Shown here in pieces: positions 6,230 to 14,600 of a DNA stretch of 41,927 nucleotides. Numbering within the stretch: the stretch's first letter is position 1; the number at the start of each line of letters is the position of its first letter. The DNA comes from Lactococcus hircilactis (GTDB lineage Bacteria > Bacillota > Bacilli > Lactobacillales > Streptococcaceae): assembly GCF_009601015.1 (NCBI RefSeq), contig NZ_WITJ01000015.1, positions 1-41,927 of the forward strand. Direction: 5' to 3'. A program made the position numbers and the translations under genes. The notes under the pieces were generated by a model. The model was not told the origin of the DNA. It worked only from the letters and a program-made list of their open reading frames with translations, and made no database searches.

Positions 6230-6847
6230 ATGAGTGCGTTTATTGGAATAATTGGGTTTTTAGCGTTTTTTATTGGTATAATTATGCTACTAATTAATTT
6301 ATTTAGAAAAAAACCAAAGAAAAAATCTTTGATTTTGATAGTTGCTGGATTTATACTGTTTGTTGTTGGCGTATCTATCCCAAGTAATAATCAGAACAAA
6401 GAAGCAAAAGATAATACCAGCACGTCTGTTTCATCTTCATCATCTTCTAGTAAAAAAGAAGCATCTACTCCAAAGACCAGCAAACCTAAACAATCTAGCA
6501 ATACAACGCAAGTTAAGCAAGTTACATTCGAGCAATTAGTTAATGCGTACAAAGCAAATGGAGCTTCAGCAGACGACTCTTATAAGGGAAAGATGTTAGA
6601 ATTTCAAGGAAAAGTAACTAAAGTAACTAAAGCTGTTTTCACGGGAAGTGATGTTACACTCGATGCAGGTAATTTCACAGAAAACCAATTCATGAATACC
6701 ACAGCTACAATAAATATGCCAAATGATGAAGCTAAAAAATTAACTTCTGGACAAACATATACTTTTCAAGCGAAATTAAACGATGCAACTATTATGGATA
6801 GCGGTTGGGTACAAAATTTGAGCTTTAGTAAGGGCACTATAAAATAA
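6230..6847 (+). CDS. Membrane-anchored OB-fold-like protein of the lysogeny module
   Basis: A 205-residue protein with two N-terminal membrane segments (residues about 3-24 and 33-52) around a basic loop. A Ser/Lys-rich linker follows (about 57-95), then a globular C-terminal domain resembling the tRNA_anti-like OB-fold family (FQGKVTKVTKAVF, QTYTFQAKL). The ribosome site is TAGGAGG with ATG at 6230. It lies between repressor and integrase and is probably expressed in the lysogen. Proteins of this design are candidates for superinfection exclusion or lysogenic conversion. That is inference from position, not shown by a motif. Confidence 0.6.
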   Translation: MSAFIGIIGFLAFFIGIIMLLINLFRKKPKKKSLILIVAGFILFVVGVSIPSNNQNKEAKDNTSTSVSSSSSSSKKEASTPKTSKPKQSSNTTQVKQVTFEQLVNAYKANGASADDSYKGKMLEFQGKVTKVTKAVFTGSDVTLDAGNFTENQFMNTTATINMPNDEAKKLTSGQTYTFQAKLNDATIMDSGWVQNLSFSKGTIK

Positions 6848-6881
6848 AAAAAGACCACCCAGGGGGTTATGAGTTAGGGGG

Positions 6882-6909
6882 TTGGCTTAAGATATAGTAT
6901 TAGTAAAAT
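6882..6909 (+). promoter_or_regulatory. Possible integrase promoter
   Basis: TTGGCT (6882-6887) and TAAAAT (6904-6909), 16 bases apart, lie about 60 bases before the integrase ATG. Just upstream AGGGGGTT occurs twice (6861 and 6876 region), which may be part of a regulatory or terminator structure. This is a weak match. Confidence 0.3.
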
Positions 6910-6971
6910 CTCTAGCTATGAATAGAGTTTTTTACTACACTCATTTTATCAAGAAAAGGAGTAAAAAGCAA

Positions 6972-8429
6972 ATGAATAAAAAAGTAGCAATATATGTCAG
7001 AGTTTCAACAACTAACCAAGCAGAGGAAGGATACTCAATTGATGAACAAATAGCAAAGCTAGAAGCTTATTCAAAAGCGATGAATTTCAAAGTTGCTGAC
7101 ATTTACACGGATGCTGGATTTTCTGGAGCTAAGCTTGACAGACCAGCCATTCAAAGGCTCATGAGTGATATTAAATTTAAGAAATTTGATACTGTTATCG
7201 TTTATAAACTAGACCGTCTATCACGCAACGTAAGAGATACTTTATATTTAGTTAAAGATGTTTTCACGAAAAATAAAATAGACTTCATATCTCTAAATGA
7301 AAGCATTGATACTTCTTCAGCAATGGGAAGCCTATTTTTAACAATTCTATCAGCGATTAATGAGTTCGAACGTGAAAATATAAAAGAACGCATGACGATG
7401 GGTAAATTAGGACGTGCTAAGTCTGGAAAATCAATGATGTGGTCAAAGTGTGCGTTCGGTTACGTAAATAATAAAGAAACTGGAATACTAGAAATTGAAC
7501 CATTGCAGGCTTCAATTGTCGAGGATGTTTTCAATACATACCTTGATGGCATGTCTATCACAAAACTAAGAGATAAAATGAATGAAAACGGTCATGTAGG
7601 GAAAGATAAGCCTTGGTCTTACAGAACAATTAGGGTGCTTCTTGGTAATCCCGTGTATTGTGGATTAGTAAAATATAACGACTATTTATTTGACGGACTT
7701 CATAAGCCTATTATATCAAAAGAAATATTTGACAAAGTACAGATAGAGCTTGATAAAAGACAACAGCAAACCTATGAGAGAAATAACAACCCTAGACCTT
7801 TTCAAGCAAAATACATGCTTTCTGGGATAGTGAAATGTGGATATTGCGGTGCTCCTTTGACTGTTATTATGGGGCATAAGCGAAAAGACGGAAGCCGTAC
7901 TATTAGGTATCAATGTACAAACAGATTTCCTAGAAATACAAAAGGTGTCACTACTTATAACGGTAACAAAAAATGTGATTCCAAATACTACGATATGATA
8001 GATTTGGAAAAGAAAGTACTTGATAGTATATCGGGATTCCAAAATAACAAAGGACTATTAGAGAGCGTGATTTATAAAAACAATAAGCCCGTTGTTAATT
8101 CATCAGATTTTAAAAAGCAAATTAATGCGATCGATAAGAAGATACAAAAGAACTCCGACTTATATTTGAACGACTTCATAACTATGGAGCAGTTGAAGGA
8201 AAGAACCACATCATTAAAAAATGAGAAAAAAATAATACAAGCAAAAATAGAATCATCTGAAAATAGTGATAGTGAAAAAATTTTGAAAGAAGTCAAGAAT
8301 CAGATAGGGGAAATACCGATAAATGAGCTATCTTATGATGAAACTAAACGGATCGTGAACGGCTTAATAGATAGGGTTTCAGTTAAGGAAGATAGTGTTG
8401 ATGTCAGCTTTAAATTTGAGCTTGAATAA
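6972..8429 (+). CDS. int: Large serine recombinase, TP901-1-type phage integrase
   Basis: With start ATG 6972 (behind AAAGGAG) the protein has 485 residues, the length of TP901-1 integrase, which it closely resembles throughout. Ser12 in YVRVSTTNQ is the catalytic nucleophile. The resolvase-type domain spans about 1-150 (KLDRLSRNVRDTLYLVKDVF), then come the recombinase domain, a zinc ribbon (CGYCGAP with two later Cys) and a coiled-coil tail (about 380-460). It recombines attP with attB without accessory factors, and reversal needs a directionality factor not identified here. An earlier in-frame ATG at 6918 lacks a ribosome site. The attachment junction follows within 30 bases of the stop. 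Confidence 0.93.
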   Translation: MNKKVAIYVRVSTTNQAEEGYSIDEQIAKLEAYSKAMNFKVADIYTDAGFSGAKLDRPAIQRLMSDIKFKKFDTVIVYKLDRLSRNVRDTLYLVKDVFTKNKIDFISLNESIDTSSAMGSLFLTILSAINEFERENIKERMTMGKLGRAKSGKSMMWSKCAFGYVNNKETGILEIEPLQASIVEDVFNTYLDGMSITKLRDKMNENGHVGKDKPWSYRTIRVLLGNPVYCGLVKYNDYLFDGLHKPIISKEIFDKVQIELDKRQQQTYERNNNPRPFQAKYMLSGIVKCGYCGAPLTVIMGHKRKDGSRTIRYQCTNRFPRNTKGVTTYNGNKKCDSKYYDMIDLEKKVLDSISGFQNNKGLLESVIYKNNKPVVNSSDFKKQINAIDKKIQKNSDLYLNDFITMEQLKERTTSLKNEKKIIQAKIESSENSDSEKILKEVKNQIGEIPINELSYDETKRIVNGLIDRVSVKEDSVDVSFKFELE

Positions 8430-8491
8430 TTGCATGTTTTAATTTCATTAATCTCTATCAATGTAAACGCTTTTACAACTCTTTTTTTCAT
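8333..8491 (-). pseudogene. comGC: comGC interrupted by the prophage: 5' fragment fused to phage sequence
   Basis: ATG at 8491 follows GAGAAGGAA and lies 33 bases after comGB. The first 13 codons read MKKRVVKAFTLIE, the leader and start of the major competence pseudopilin, including the prepilin peptidase site before FTLIE and the invariant Glu. After that the pilin helix (normally hydrophobic, MLVVLLIIS-like) is replaced by INEIKTCNYSSS and other phage-encoded residues. The hybrid frame ends at 8333, inside the integrase gene on the other strand, giving 52 residues. The rest of comGC should lie at the far prophage end, outside the window. No functional pilin can be made in this configuration. 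Confidence 0.85.
8451..8463. other. Prophage attachment junction (integrase-proximal att site)
   Basis: ATCTCTATCAATG marks the switch from phage to comGC sequence. The phage half to the left (TTTTAATTTCATT) resembles the left arm of TP901-1 attP as I remember it. The right half is comGC, where TP901-1 attB also lies. By alignment the 5-bp crossover core would be TCTAT at 8454-8458, where TP901-1 has TCAAT. The exact crossover needs the other junction. Confidence 0.7.
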
Positions 8492-8523
8492 TTCCTTCTC
8501 ACTTTCTTATCATCTTTCTATTT

Positions 8524-9585
8524 TTATATCATTTTACCCATATTTGAATAAATTGGAAGCAACATTGCAGCATATAAAAGTACAATCATCAACGCTACAA
8601 AAATAAATACAACGGGTTGAATCACTTGAATGGCTTGATCAATTTTTGAAAAAAATTGCGTCCAACACTCATCCGAGTAAATTTCAAGTTCCAATCCTAA
8701 TTTGTCTTTGATCTCGCCATATTCAATCATTAATGCCAGTTCTCGTTTAAAAAATCTAATTTCTTTCACAGATTTTTCAAATGTAACACCAGAATTTAAA
8801 TTTTTTATGAGATATTGTCCCATTTCATTAAAAATTAAACTTTTTTGAGCCATCATCAAATGAAACATCTCTTGCAAATCGATGCCTTGAGCAATCAAAT
8901 TCCCCCACTCCCGTGCAAAATATGCCGTCAAATACAGTTTCCCATAGTGTTTTAACACGGGAATTTTCAACATGAGATTCGCCTTATCAAAAGCTGATTT
9001 TTTTTTCATTTTTATCCTAAAAAATAAAAAAATCACCACATTTAAAATCAAAGAAGTAATAAATAAGGCTGGAAGATGGTTAATCAATGCCGTTGCAAAA
9101 TTAGAGTGCCCTTCAGAAATTTGCGGCAGCAAATAATTCTTCAAACTCAGCACAATTCCAATTAAAAAACTGATTAGAACAATCGGATAAAGGGATACAC
9201 TCACCAACTTTTTTTGTACTGCTAAATTTTTTCGAATATTTAATTCCGTAAGTCGTAAGGTTCCTGCCAAATCCCCATGTTTTTGTGCCAGCTCAATTTG
9301 TGTAATCACATTCTTAGAAAAATTTAATTCTTGAAGAATTCCACCTAAATTTTTACCAGAAGCTAATCCATTTCTCATTTTTTCAACGAATGTCTGCTCC
9401 ACTAAATCCGAATGAGATAAAAAATCAACCACTTCCCCCAAATGAAATCCATTTGAAAGCAAATTTCCCATCAATTGAAGAAGTTTAGCCTGCTTGGAAA
9501 GACTTAATTTTTTCCCTTTTCGATTTTTGAGCAGAGAGATGTCCTGCTTTAAAAAGTTGATCCATTTTTTTGTTCCAATTTTCAT
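8524..9585 (-). CDS. comGB: Competence pilus inner-membrane platform protein ComGB
   Basis: A GspF/PilC-type platform protein with two T2SSF repeats, three or four membrane segments (around residues 125-150, 170-195 and the C-terminal 25) and the usual GELAGTL-like element, here AQKHGDLAGTL. It anchors the ComGA ATPase and organises pseudopilus assembly for DNA uptake. The ATG at 9585 gives 353 residues and overlaps comGA by 101 bases. A TTG at 9621 with AAGGAG just upstream would add 12 residues and may be the real, coupled start. It is intact, but the next gene, comGC, is broken by the prophage. Confidence 0.85.
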   Translation of the reverse strand: MKIGTKKWINFLKQDISLLKNRKGKKLSLSKQAKLLQLMGNLLSNGFHLGEVVDFLSHSDLVEQTFVEKMRNGLASGKNLGGILQELNFSKNVITQIELAQKHGDLAGTLRLTELNIRKNLAVQKKLVSVSLYPIVLISFLIGIVLSLKNYLLPQISEGHSNFATALINHLPALFITSLILNVVIFLFFRIKMKKKSAFDKANLMLKIPVLKHYGKLYLTAYFAREWGNLIAQGIDLQEMFHLMMAQKSLIFNEMGQYLIKNLNSGVTFEKSVKEIRFFKRELALMIEYGEIKDKLGLELEIYSDECWTQFFSKIDQAIQVIQPVVFIFVALMIVLLYAAMLLPIYSNMGKMI

Positions 9586-10435
9586 TATTCCAGTTTTTAA
9601 ATCCACTTTCAGCAATTTCAACCACTCCTTTTCCTTCGATTAAGCGCTGATAAAATACAGTTTGCAAACAATTTTTTAATTCGTTTTCAAGTATCCCCAA
9701 TTCCAAAAGCCGACTCCAAACCCCAGAAATCGAACTGGCATGTACCGTTGAGAATACTGTGTACCCAGTTAAACTTGCTTGCAAAACTGCACGTGCTGTC
9801 TTTTTATCTCGGATTTCTCCTACAATAAGTAAGTCTGGGCGATGTCTTAATGAAAGTTTAATTAATTCCTCATAATCATTTCCAATCACTTCATTGACTT
9901 GTAGTTGTACAAAAGCTTCATGAATCAATTCCAAAGGATCTTCAACTGTCAAAATTTCCTGTCCAAAAAATTCCCGTAGCGCTAAATCAAACATTAAAGA
10001 CGTCTTTCCAGAACCTACCGGTCCAGCAAATAAATGCAATCCCCGTCCCAAAGGAAGAGCTTTCAATTTTTCTTCAACATTAAACCAGAATTTTAAGGGC
10101 TGATTTTTCTCATGTAACAATCGAATCACTAGCGATTCATTCCCTTCAAAATCGCCCACACAAGATAGACGGATTCGTCGTACCCCTAAACTACTATCAT
10201 ACCAACAACTGCCCAGCTGAACACGACGTTTTTCACCCACATTCATCCCAGCAACAAACTTAAAATGCGCAATCAATGCCTGTCCCACTGTTTTATCAAC
10301 ATATTCTTGAAGCGATCGACTGAAGGGCGTTTTAAAAAATATCCCATAGCGCTCTCCATGAATTTGAAAATAAATGTCAGAAACAGCATTTTGACTGGCT
10401 TCATCAATGATTTTTTTAGCTTTTTCTTGTATCAT
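9485..10435 (-). CDS. comGA: Competence pilus assembly ATPase ComGA
   Basis: A 316-residue GspE/PilT-family ATPase. Walker A is GPVGSGKTS near residue 140, followed by the Asp box (TVEDPLEL), Walker B with LLIVGEIRD and the His box (FSTVHA). It powers polymerisation of the ComGC pilus during natural transformation. The start ATG 10435 gives the usual ComGA N-terminus (IQEKAKKIIDEA, VSDIYF). GAGAGG lies only one base before the ATG, too close for a normal ribosome site, so the message may be leaderless or nearly so. As first gene of comG it is preceded by a possible ComX box. Confidence 0.93.
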   Translation of the reverse strand: MIQEKAKKIIDEASQNAVSDIYFQIHGERYGIFFKTPFSRSLQEYVDKTVGQALIAHFKFVAGMNVGEKRRVQLGSCWYDSSLGVRRIRLSCVGDFEGNESLVIRLLHEKNQPLKFWFNVEEKLKALPLGRGLHLFAGPVGSGKTSLMFDLALREFFGQEILTVEDPLELIHEAFVQLQVNEVIGNDYEELIKLSLRHRPDLLIVGEIRDKKTARAVLQASLTGYTVFSTVHASSISGVWSRLLELGILENELKNCLQTVFYQRLIEGKGVVEIAESGFKNWNNENWNKKMDQLFKAGHLSAQKSKREKIKSFQAG

Positions 10436-10442
10436 ACCTCTC

Positions 10443-10450
10443 TATACGTT
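10443..10450 (-). promoter_or_regulatory. Possible ComX (late competence) box of the comG operon
   Basis: The minus strand reads AACGTATA, 7 bases before the comGA ATG. Six of 8 bases match the streptococcal/lactococcal late-competence box TACGAATA. Position just ahead of the first comG gene supports it. The close spacing would put the transcription start at or near the ATG. Confidence 0.4.
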
Positions 10451-10483
10451 TTTTGATGGCGAACGTCACAAAAAAATCTGATC
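10446..10483. repeat. Terminator-linked hairpin repeat, copy 1
   Basis: A 38-base element shares 33 positions with 11595-11632. It contains ACGTT-N11-AACGT, a 5-bp inverted repeat whose outermost pair is changed to C-G in the other copy. It sits directly after the T-run of the terminator serving the EamA gene and runs into the comGA promoter. Confidence 0.6.
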
Positions 10484-10506
10484 TTTTTTTAGGATCAGAT
10501 TTTTTT
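10471..10506. terminator. Bidirectional terminator between the EamA gene and comGA
   Basis: AAAAAATCTGATC and GATCAGATTTTTT form a 13-bp stem including the A/T tracts. It is read as a T-run terminator downstream of the minus-strand EamA gene. Confidence 0.8.
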
Positions 10507-10535
10507 AAATATTAGATGGTTTTATTTCGGCGATT

Positions 10536-11453
10536 TCATCTGCTCTTATTGGGATTTTTATTAACAAAAATGAGTGATAAAACGATTAATAATCCACCAA
10601 AAAGTAAACCAATTGAAAATTTTTCATGCAATCCTATAAGAGAAAAAAGTGTCGAAAATAAAGGAACAAGAAATAAAAAACTACTTGCAAGTGTTGCCCC
10701 GCGTTGATTTAAACTTGAAAACCAAAGTCCAAAAGAACCCACACTAGCTGGGACAATTAGCCAAACAAACCATAACCATCCTAACGCACTCAACCGTTCA
10801 AAATGATAATTTTCATGCAGAAAAAGAGAGATTACCAGCATTATTGCGCCTCCAATTAAAAGTTGCCATCCTGTAAAAATAAATGCCCCTTGGTCAAACG
10901 GAATTTTCTTTGTGACCACTGTGTTAATGGCCCAACAGAATGCACCAATCAAAGCAAAAGCTGCGCCAATGCCCAATGCTGAGCGATCCAGTCCAAGACA
11001 GGTGATAACACCACTAATCCCTAAAATAAGTGAAAAAATTTTAAAAATATTGAGTTTTTCATTCAATAAAAAATGTGCTAACAGTGCCAACCAAAGCGGG
11101 TTTGTAAATAAAATGATAGAAGACATTGAACTTGAAAGCCCTACTGACATTGCTAAATTCAAAAATCCCATGGTCCCTGTCGTTTGAAGTAAGCCAATAA
11201 GTGTAACCAAGAAAAATCCTTTTTTCAAACTTCCTTGGCTGGTTGGCAAAATTGATCTTTTTCCTCGTCTCATTACTGTCCATAAAATCATTATAAAACC
11301 AGCACACAAGAATCGCCACCCTCCAAGCAAAAAAGGAGGGATATGTTCAATTGAAATCAAATATTTCCCTGTTGGAAAGCTTGATCCCATAAAGACTGTC
11401 GTCAAAATTATACAAGTTAAAAAAATGGGTTGTGTTGTTTTTTCTTTTTTCAT
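10536..11453 (-). CDS. EamA/DMT-family transporter
   Basis: A protein of about 305 residues with ten predicted membrane helices and two EamA repeats, each starting with an S-x-P or FCWAINT-type helix. This is typical of drug/metabolite exporters of the 10-TMS DMT family. The substrate cannot be told from sequence. The ATG at 11453 is chosen because GGAG lies at the right distance, and an ATG four codons upstream has none. It is a single-gene transcription unit with a consensus promoter (11527-11555) and its own terminator. Confidence 0.8.
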   Translation of the reverse strand: MKKEKTTQPIFLTCIILTTVFMGSSFPTGKYLISIEHIPPFLLGGWRFLCAGFIMILWTVMRRGKRSILPTSQGSLKKGFFLVTLIGLLQTTGTMGFLNLAMSVGLSSSMSSIILFTNPLWLALLAHFLLNEKLNIFKIFSLILGISGVITCLGLDRSALGIGAAFALIGAFCWAINTVVTKKIPFDQGAFIFTGWQLLIGGAIMLVISLFLHENYHFERLSALGWLWFVWLIVPASVGSFGLWFSSLNQRGATLASSFLFLVPLFSTLFSLIGLHEKFSIGLLFGGLLIVLSLIFVNKNPNKSR

Positions 11454-11526
11454 TATATTCTCCATGATCTTCTGTAAATAAATCTCTCAACGCAGATATT
11501 AAGGATAAAAAATATATCTAATGTAG

Positions 11527-11555
11527 ATTATAGAATAAAATAGAAAATATGTCAA
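11527..11555 (-). promoter_or_regulatory. Promoter of the EamA transporter gene
   Basis: On the minus strand TTGACA (11555-11550) and TATAAT (11532-11527) are 17 bases apart, a perfect consensus promoter about 70 bases before the start codon. Confidence 0.8.
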
Positions 11556-11594
11556 AAATTTATATATCGTTATACCAAAAAAGATTTTTTCGAT

Positions 11595-11632
11595 CCGTTT
11601 TTTGATGACCAACGGCACAAAAAAATCTGCTC
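11595..11632. repeat. Terminator-linked hairpin repeat, copy 2
   Basis: This is the second copy of the element at 10446. Its stem is CCGTT-N11-AACGG, so the A-T outer pair of copy 1 is replaced by C-G with pairing kept. It directly follows the polC terminator in the direction of transcription. Confidence 0.6.
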
Positions 11633-11646
11633 ACAAGCAGATTTTA
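11619..11646 (-). terminator. polC terminator
   Basis: On the minus strand AAAATCTGCT, a TGTG loop and AGCAGATTTTTTT form a stem with a T-run, 27 bases after the polC stop. Confidence 0.8.
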
Positions 11647-11672
11647 ATTTTATATGGTTCATTTTTGAGCAA

Positions 11673-14600
11673 TCAAAATAAATCATCAAATAAGCTGAGC
11701 TGGTTATCCTCTGGCATTCCTTTTAGCACCCCCATATTATCGAGTACTTCAATGATGGTTTGTGATACTCCGCCGCGTTTTCTAAGCTCCATCTTACTGA
11801 GAAATTCTCCCTCTTTTCTTGCTTCAACAATTTGTTTCGCTACATTTTCTCCAAGACCATCCATCGTAATAAATGGCGGAATGAGCGTCTCCCCATCAAT
11901 AATGAAGTCCAGCGCATCAGAGCGATAAAGGTCAATTTTACTGAATTTATAGCCGCGTTCTAGCATTTCATTTGTGAGTTCTAGTGTGGTGTTTAATGCT
12001 GTTTCAACATTGGTTGCGTCAAATCCTTTTTCTTTGATTTCTTTCATTTTAGCTTTGACTGCCTCAAGGCCAGCTCCCATCACACTTAAATCAAAAGCAG
12101 TCGCACGGATGGAAAACCAGGCACAATAGTATTGAATTGGCTGGTGCACTTTAAACCAAGCGATGCGCAGTGCCATCATGATATAAGCTGCTGCGTGAGC
12201 TTTAGGAAACATGTATTTGATTTTTGAGCAAGATTCAATATACCACTCAGGAACATCATGTGCCCGCATTTCTTCAATGTATTTTTCACGTTCATCAGTT
12301 GGAATTTTGAACCACATTCCTTTTCTCACGCGCTCCATAATCGTAAATGCCATGCCATTTTCAAGCCCTTTGTGAATGAGATAAACCATGATGTCATCCC
12401 GACAGCCAATTACCGTTGATAAATCTGCTATCCCAGCACGAATGATTTCTTGGGCATTTCCAGACCAAACGTCTGTCCCATGTGACAATCCTGAAATTTG
12501 AAGAAGATCTGCAAAATTCTTAGGTTTTGCCTCAGCAATCATGTTCATCGAGGTGAAAGTCCCCATTTCTGGAATCCCAAGCGTTCCTAAAGTAACCCCG
12601 TTAAGTTGTTCTGGCGTCACCCCGAGACTCTCGGTACTGGTAAATATCTTATACACTTCTGGATCATCCATTGGAATGTCTTGTGGCACGATTCCAGATA
12701 AGCTTTGAAGTTTTCGAATCATCGTCGGATCATCATGGCCTAAAATATCGAGTTTCAAAATATTATCATGAATCGCATGGAAATCAAAGTGGGTTGTTTT
12801 CCATGTGGCATTCACATCGTCAGCAGGAAATTGAACAGGGGAGAAATCATAAACGTCCATATAGGATGGGATAACAATAATCCCACCTGCGTGTTGTCCT
12901 GTCGTTCGTTTTACTCCTGTCGCCCCCATCGCTAAACGATCAATCTCAGCATTACTGTAATATTGATCATAATCACGCGCGTACCCTTTAACAAAACCAA
13001 AAGCAGTCTTATCTGCAACAGTTCCGATTGTTCCTGCACGAAAGGCATAATCTTCTCCGAAAATATCACGAACATCTAAATGGGCAAAAGGTTGATCATC
13101 TCCTGAAAAATTCAAGTCGATATCAGGAACCTTATCTGCTTTAAATCCAAGGAAAGTTTCAAATGGGATGTTGTGTCCATCTTTTTTAAGTTGATGTCCG
13201 CATTGCGGGCACTTCTTATCTGGCATATCATAGCCTGAACCGACAGAACCATCATCGTGTTCCTCAAAATAACGGCACGACGGACACGTGTAGTGCGGAG
13301 GAAGTGGATTGACCTCTGTAATTCCGATCATCGTGGCAACCAGCGAACTTCCGACAGACCCCCGTGAGCCAACAATATAACCTCTTTTGTTTGAGCGAAA
13401 AACAAGCTCTTGAGCAATAATATAAATCACAGAAAACCCATTTCCGACAATTGAGCGGAGCTCGCGCTCAAGCCGTGCATCAATCAAATCAGGAAGTGGA
13501 TTTCCATAAAGTTCATGGGCTTTTTCATACGCTAATCGAACAATTCTCTCCTCAGAACCTTCTCCTCCTTCAAACGTCATAATCGGCGTGTAAAGATCAT
13601 CTCTCACAGGAATGAGCAGATCAAAGCTGTCTGCCATTTCATTGGGATTTTTGATGACAATGTCATGCGCTGTTTTTTCATCAAGAAAGTGAAACGCATC
13701 AAGCATCTCATCTGTTGTGCGAAAATGCGCTTCAGGTAAAGGAAGAGGTTTTGCATGTTCCCCGTGTCCTTGTGTCCAGTTGATTTCAGCACCTAAGCCA
13801 AGCGAGCGCACAATGATTTCACGATAAATTGCATCCTCAGGATTTAGATAATGTACATTTCCAGTAGCAAGGACAGGTTTTCCCAGTGTTTTTCCAACTT
13901 TAATCAAGTCCTTAATGGTTTGTTCGACTTCTTTTTCATTTTTGAAATTTCCACCTACGACAAGTGAGCGATACAGTGCTGGTGGCATGACTTCAATGAA
14001 ATCATAAAATTTTGCAATTTCTACGGTTTCTTCAAAGGTTTTATTCATAATGGCATCAAAAACTTCCCCCACTTCGCAAGCCGAGCCAACGATGATTCCG
14101 CCTCGATTTTCTTGAAGCACCGTGCGTGGAATCCGTGGAACACCTGAAAAGTACTTGACGTTCGAGTAGCTCACCAATTTAAATAAATTTTTTAATCCCT
14201 CTTGTGTTTTGGCATATAAGGTCATGTGTTTTGGACGAATCCGCTTAAAGCTGTCTTTTGAGACGAGCTTGGCATTCAAATCAAGTAAATTGGTCCATTC
14301 CATTTGTCGAATGTGGCGAATTTCTTCTAAAAGACGATAAAAGAGCATCGCTGTCGCCATCGCATCTGAATCTGCTCGGTGATGGTTTTCTCCAAGATTA
14401 ATTTGAAATTTTTTGGTGAGTTGTCCAAGACCAAATCTTTTCATTTCAGGAAATAAATTTTGAGCGAGGGGATACGTATCAACGACGGGCTGTGTAATTC
14501 GTGGTAAATGGTTACGCACGTAATTCATGTTCATAAATCCAACGTCAAAACCATTCACATTGTGTCCACATAAAATCGTTCCTTCGCAGAATTTTTGAAA

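Noticed and set aside
6918-6971. An 18-residue N-terminal extension of the integrase
   Set aside because: No ribosome site is present there. ATG 6972 follows AAAGGAG, gives the TP901-1 length of 485 residues and places the catalytic serine at position 12.
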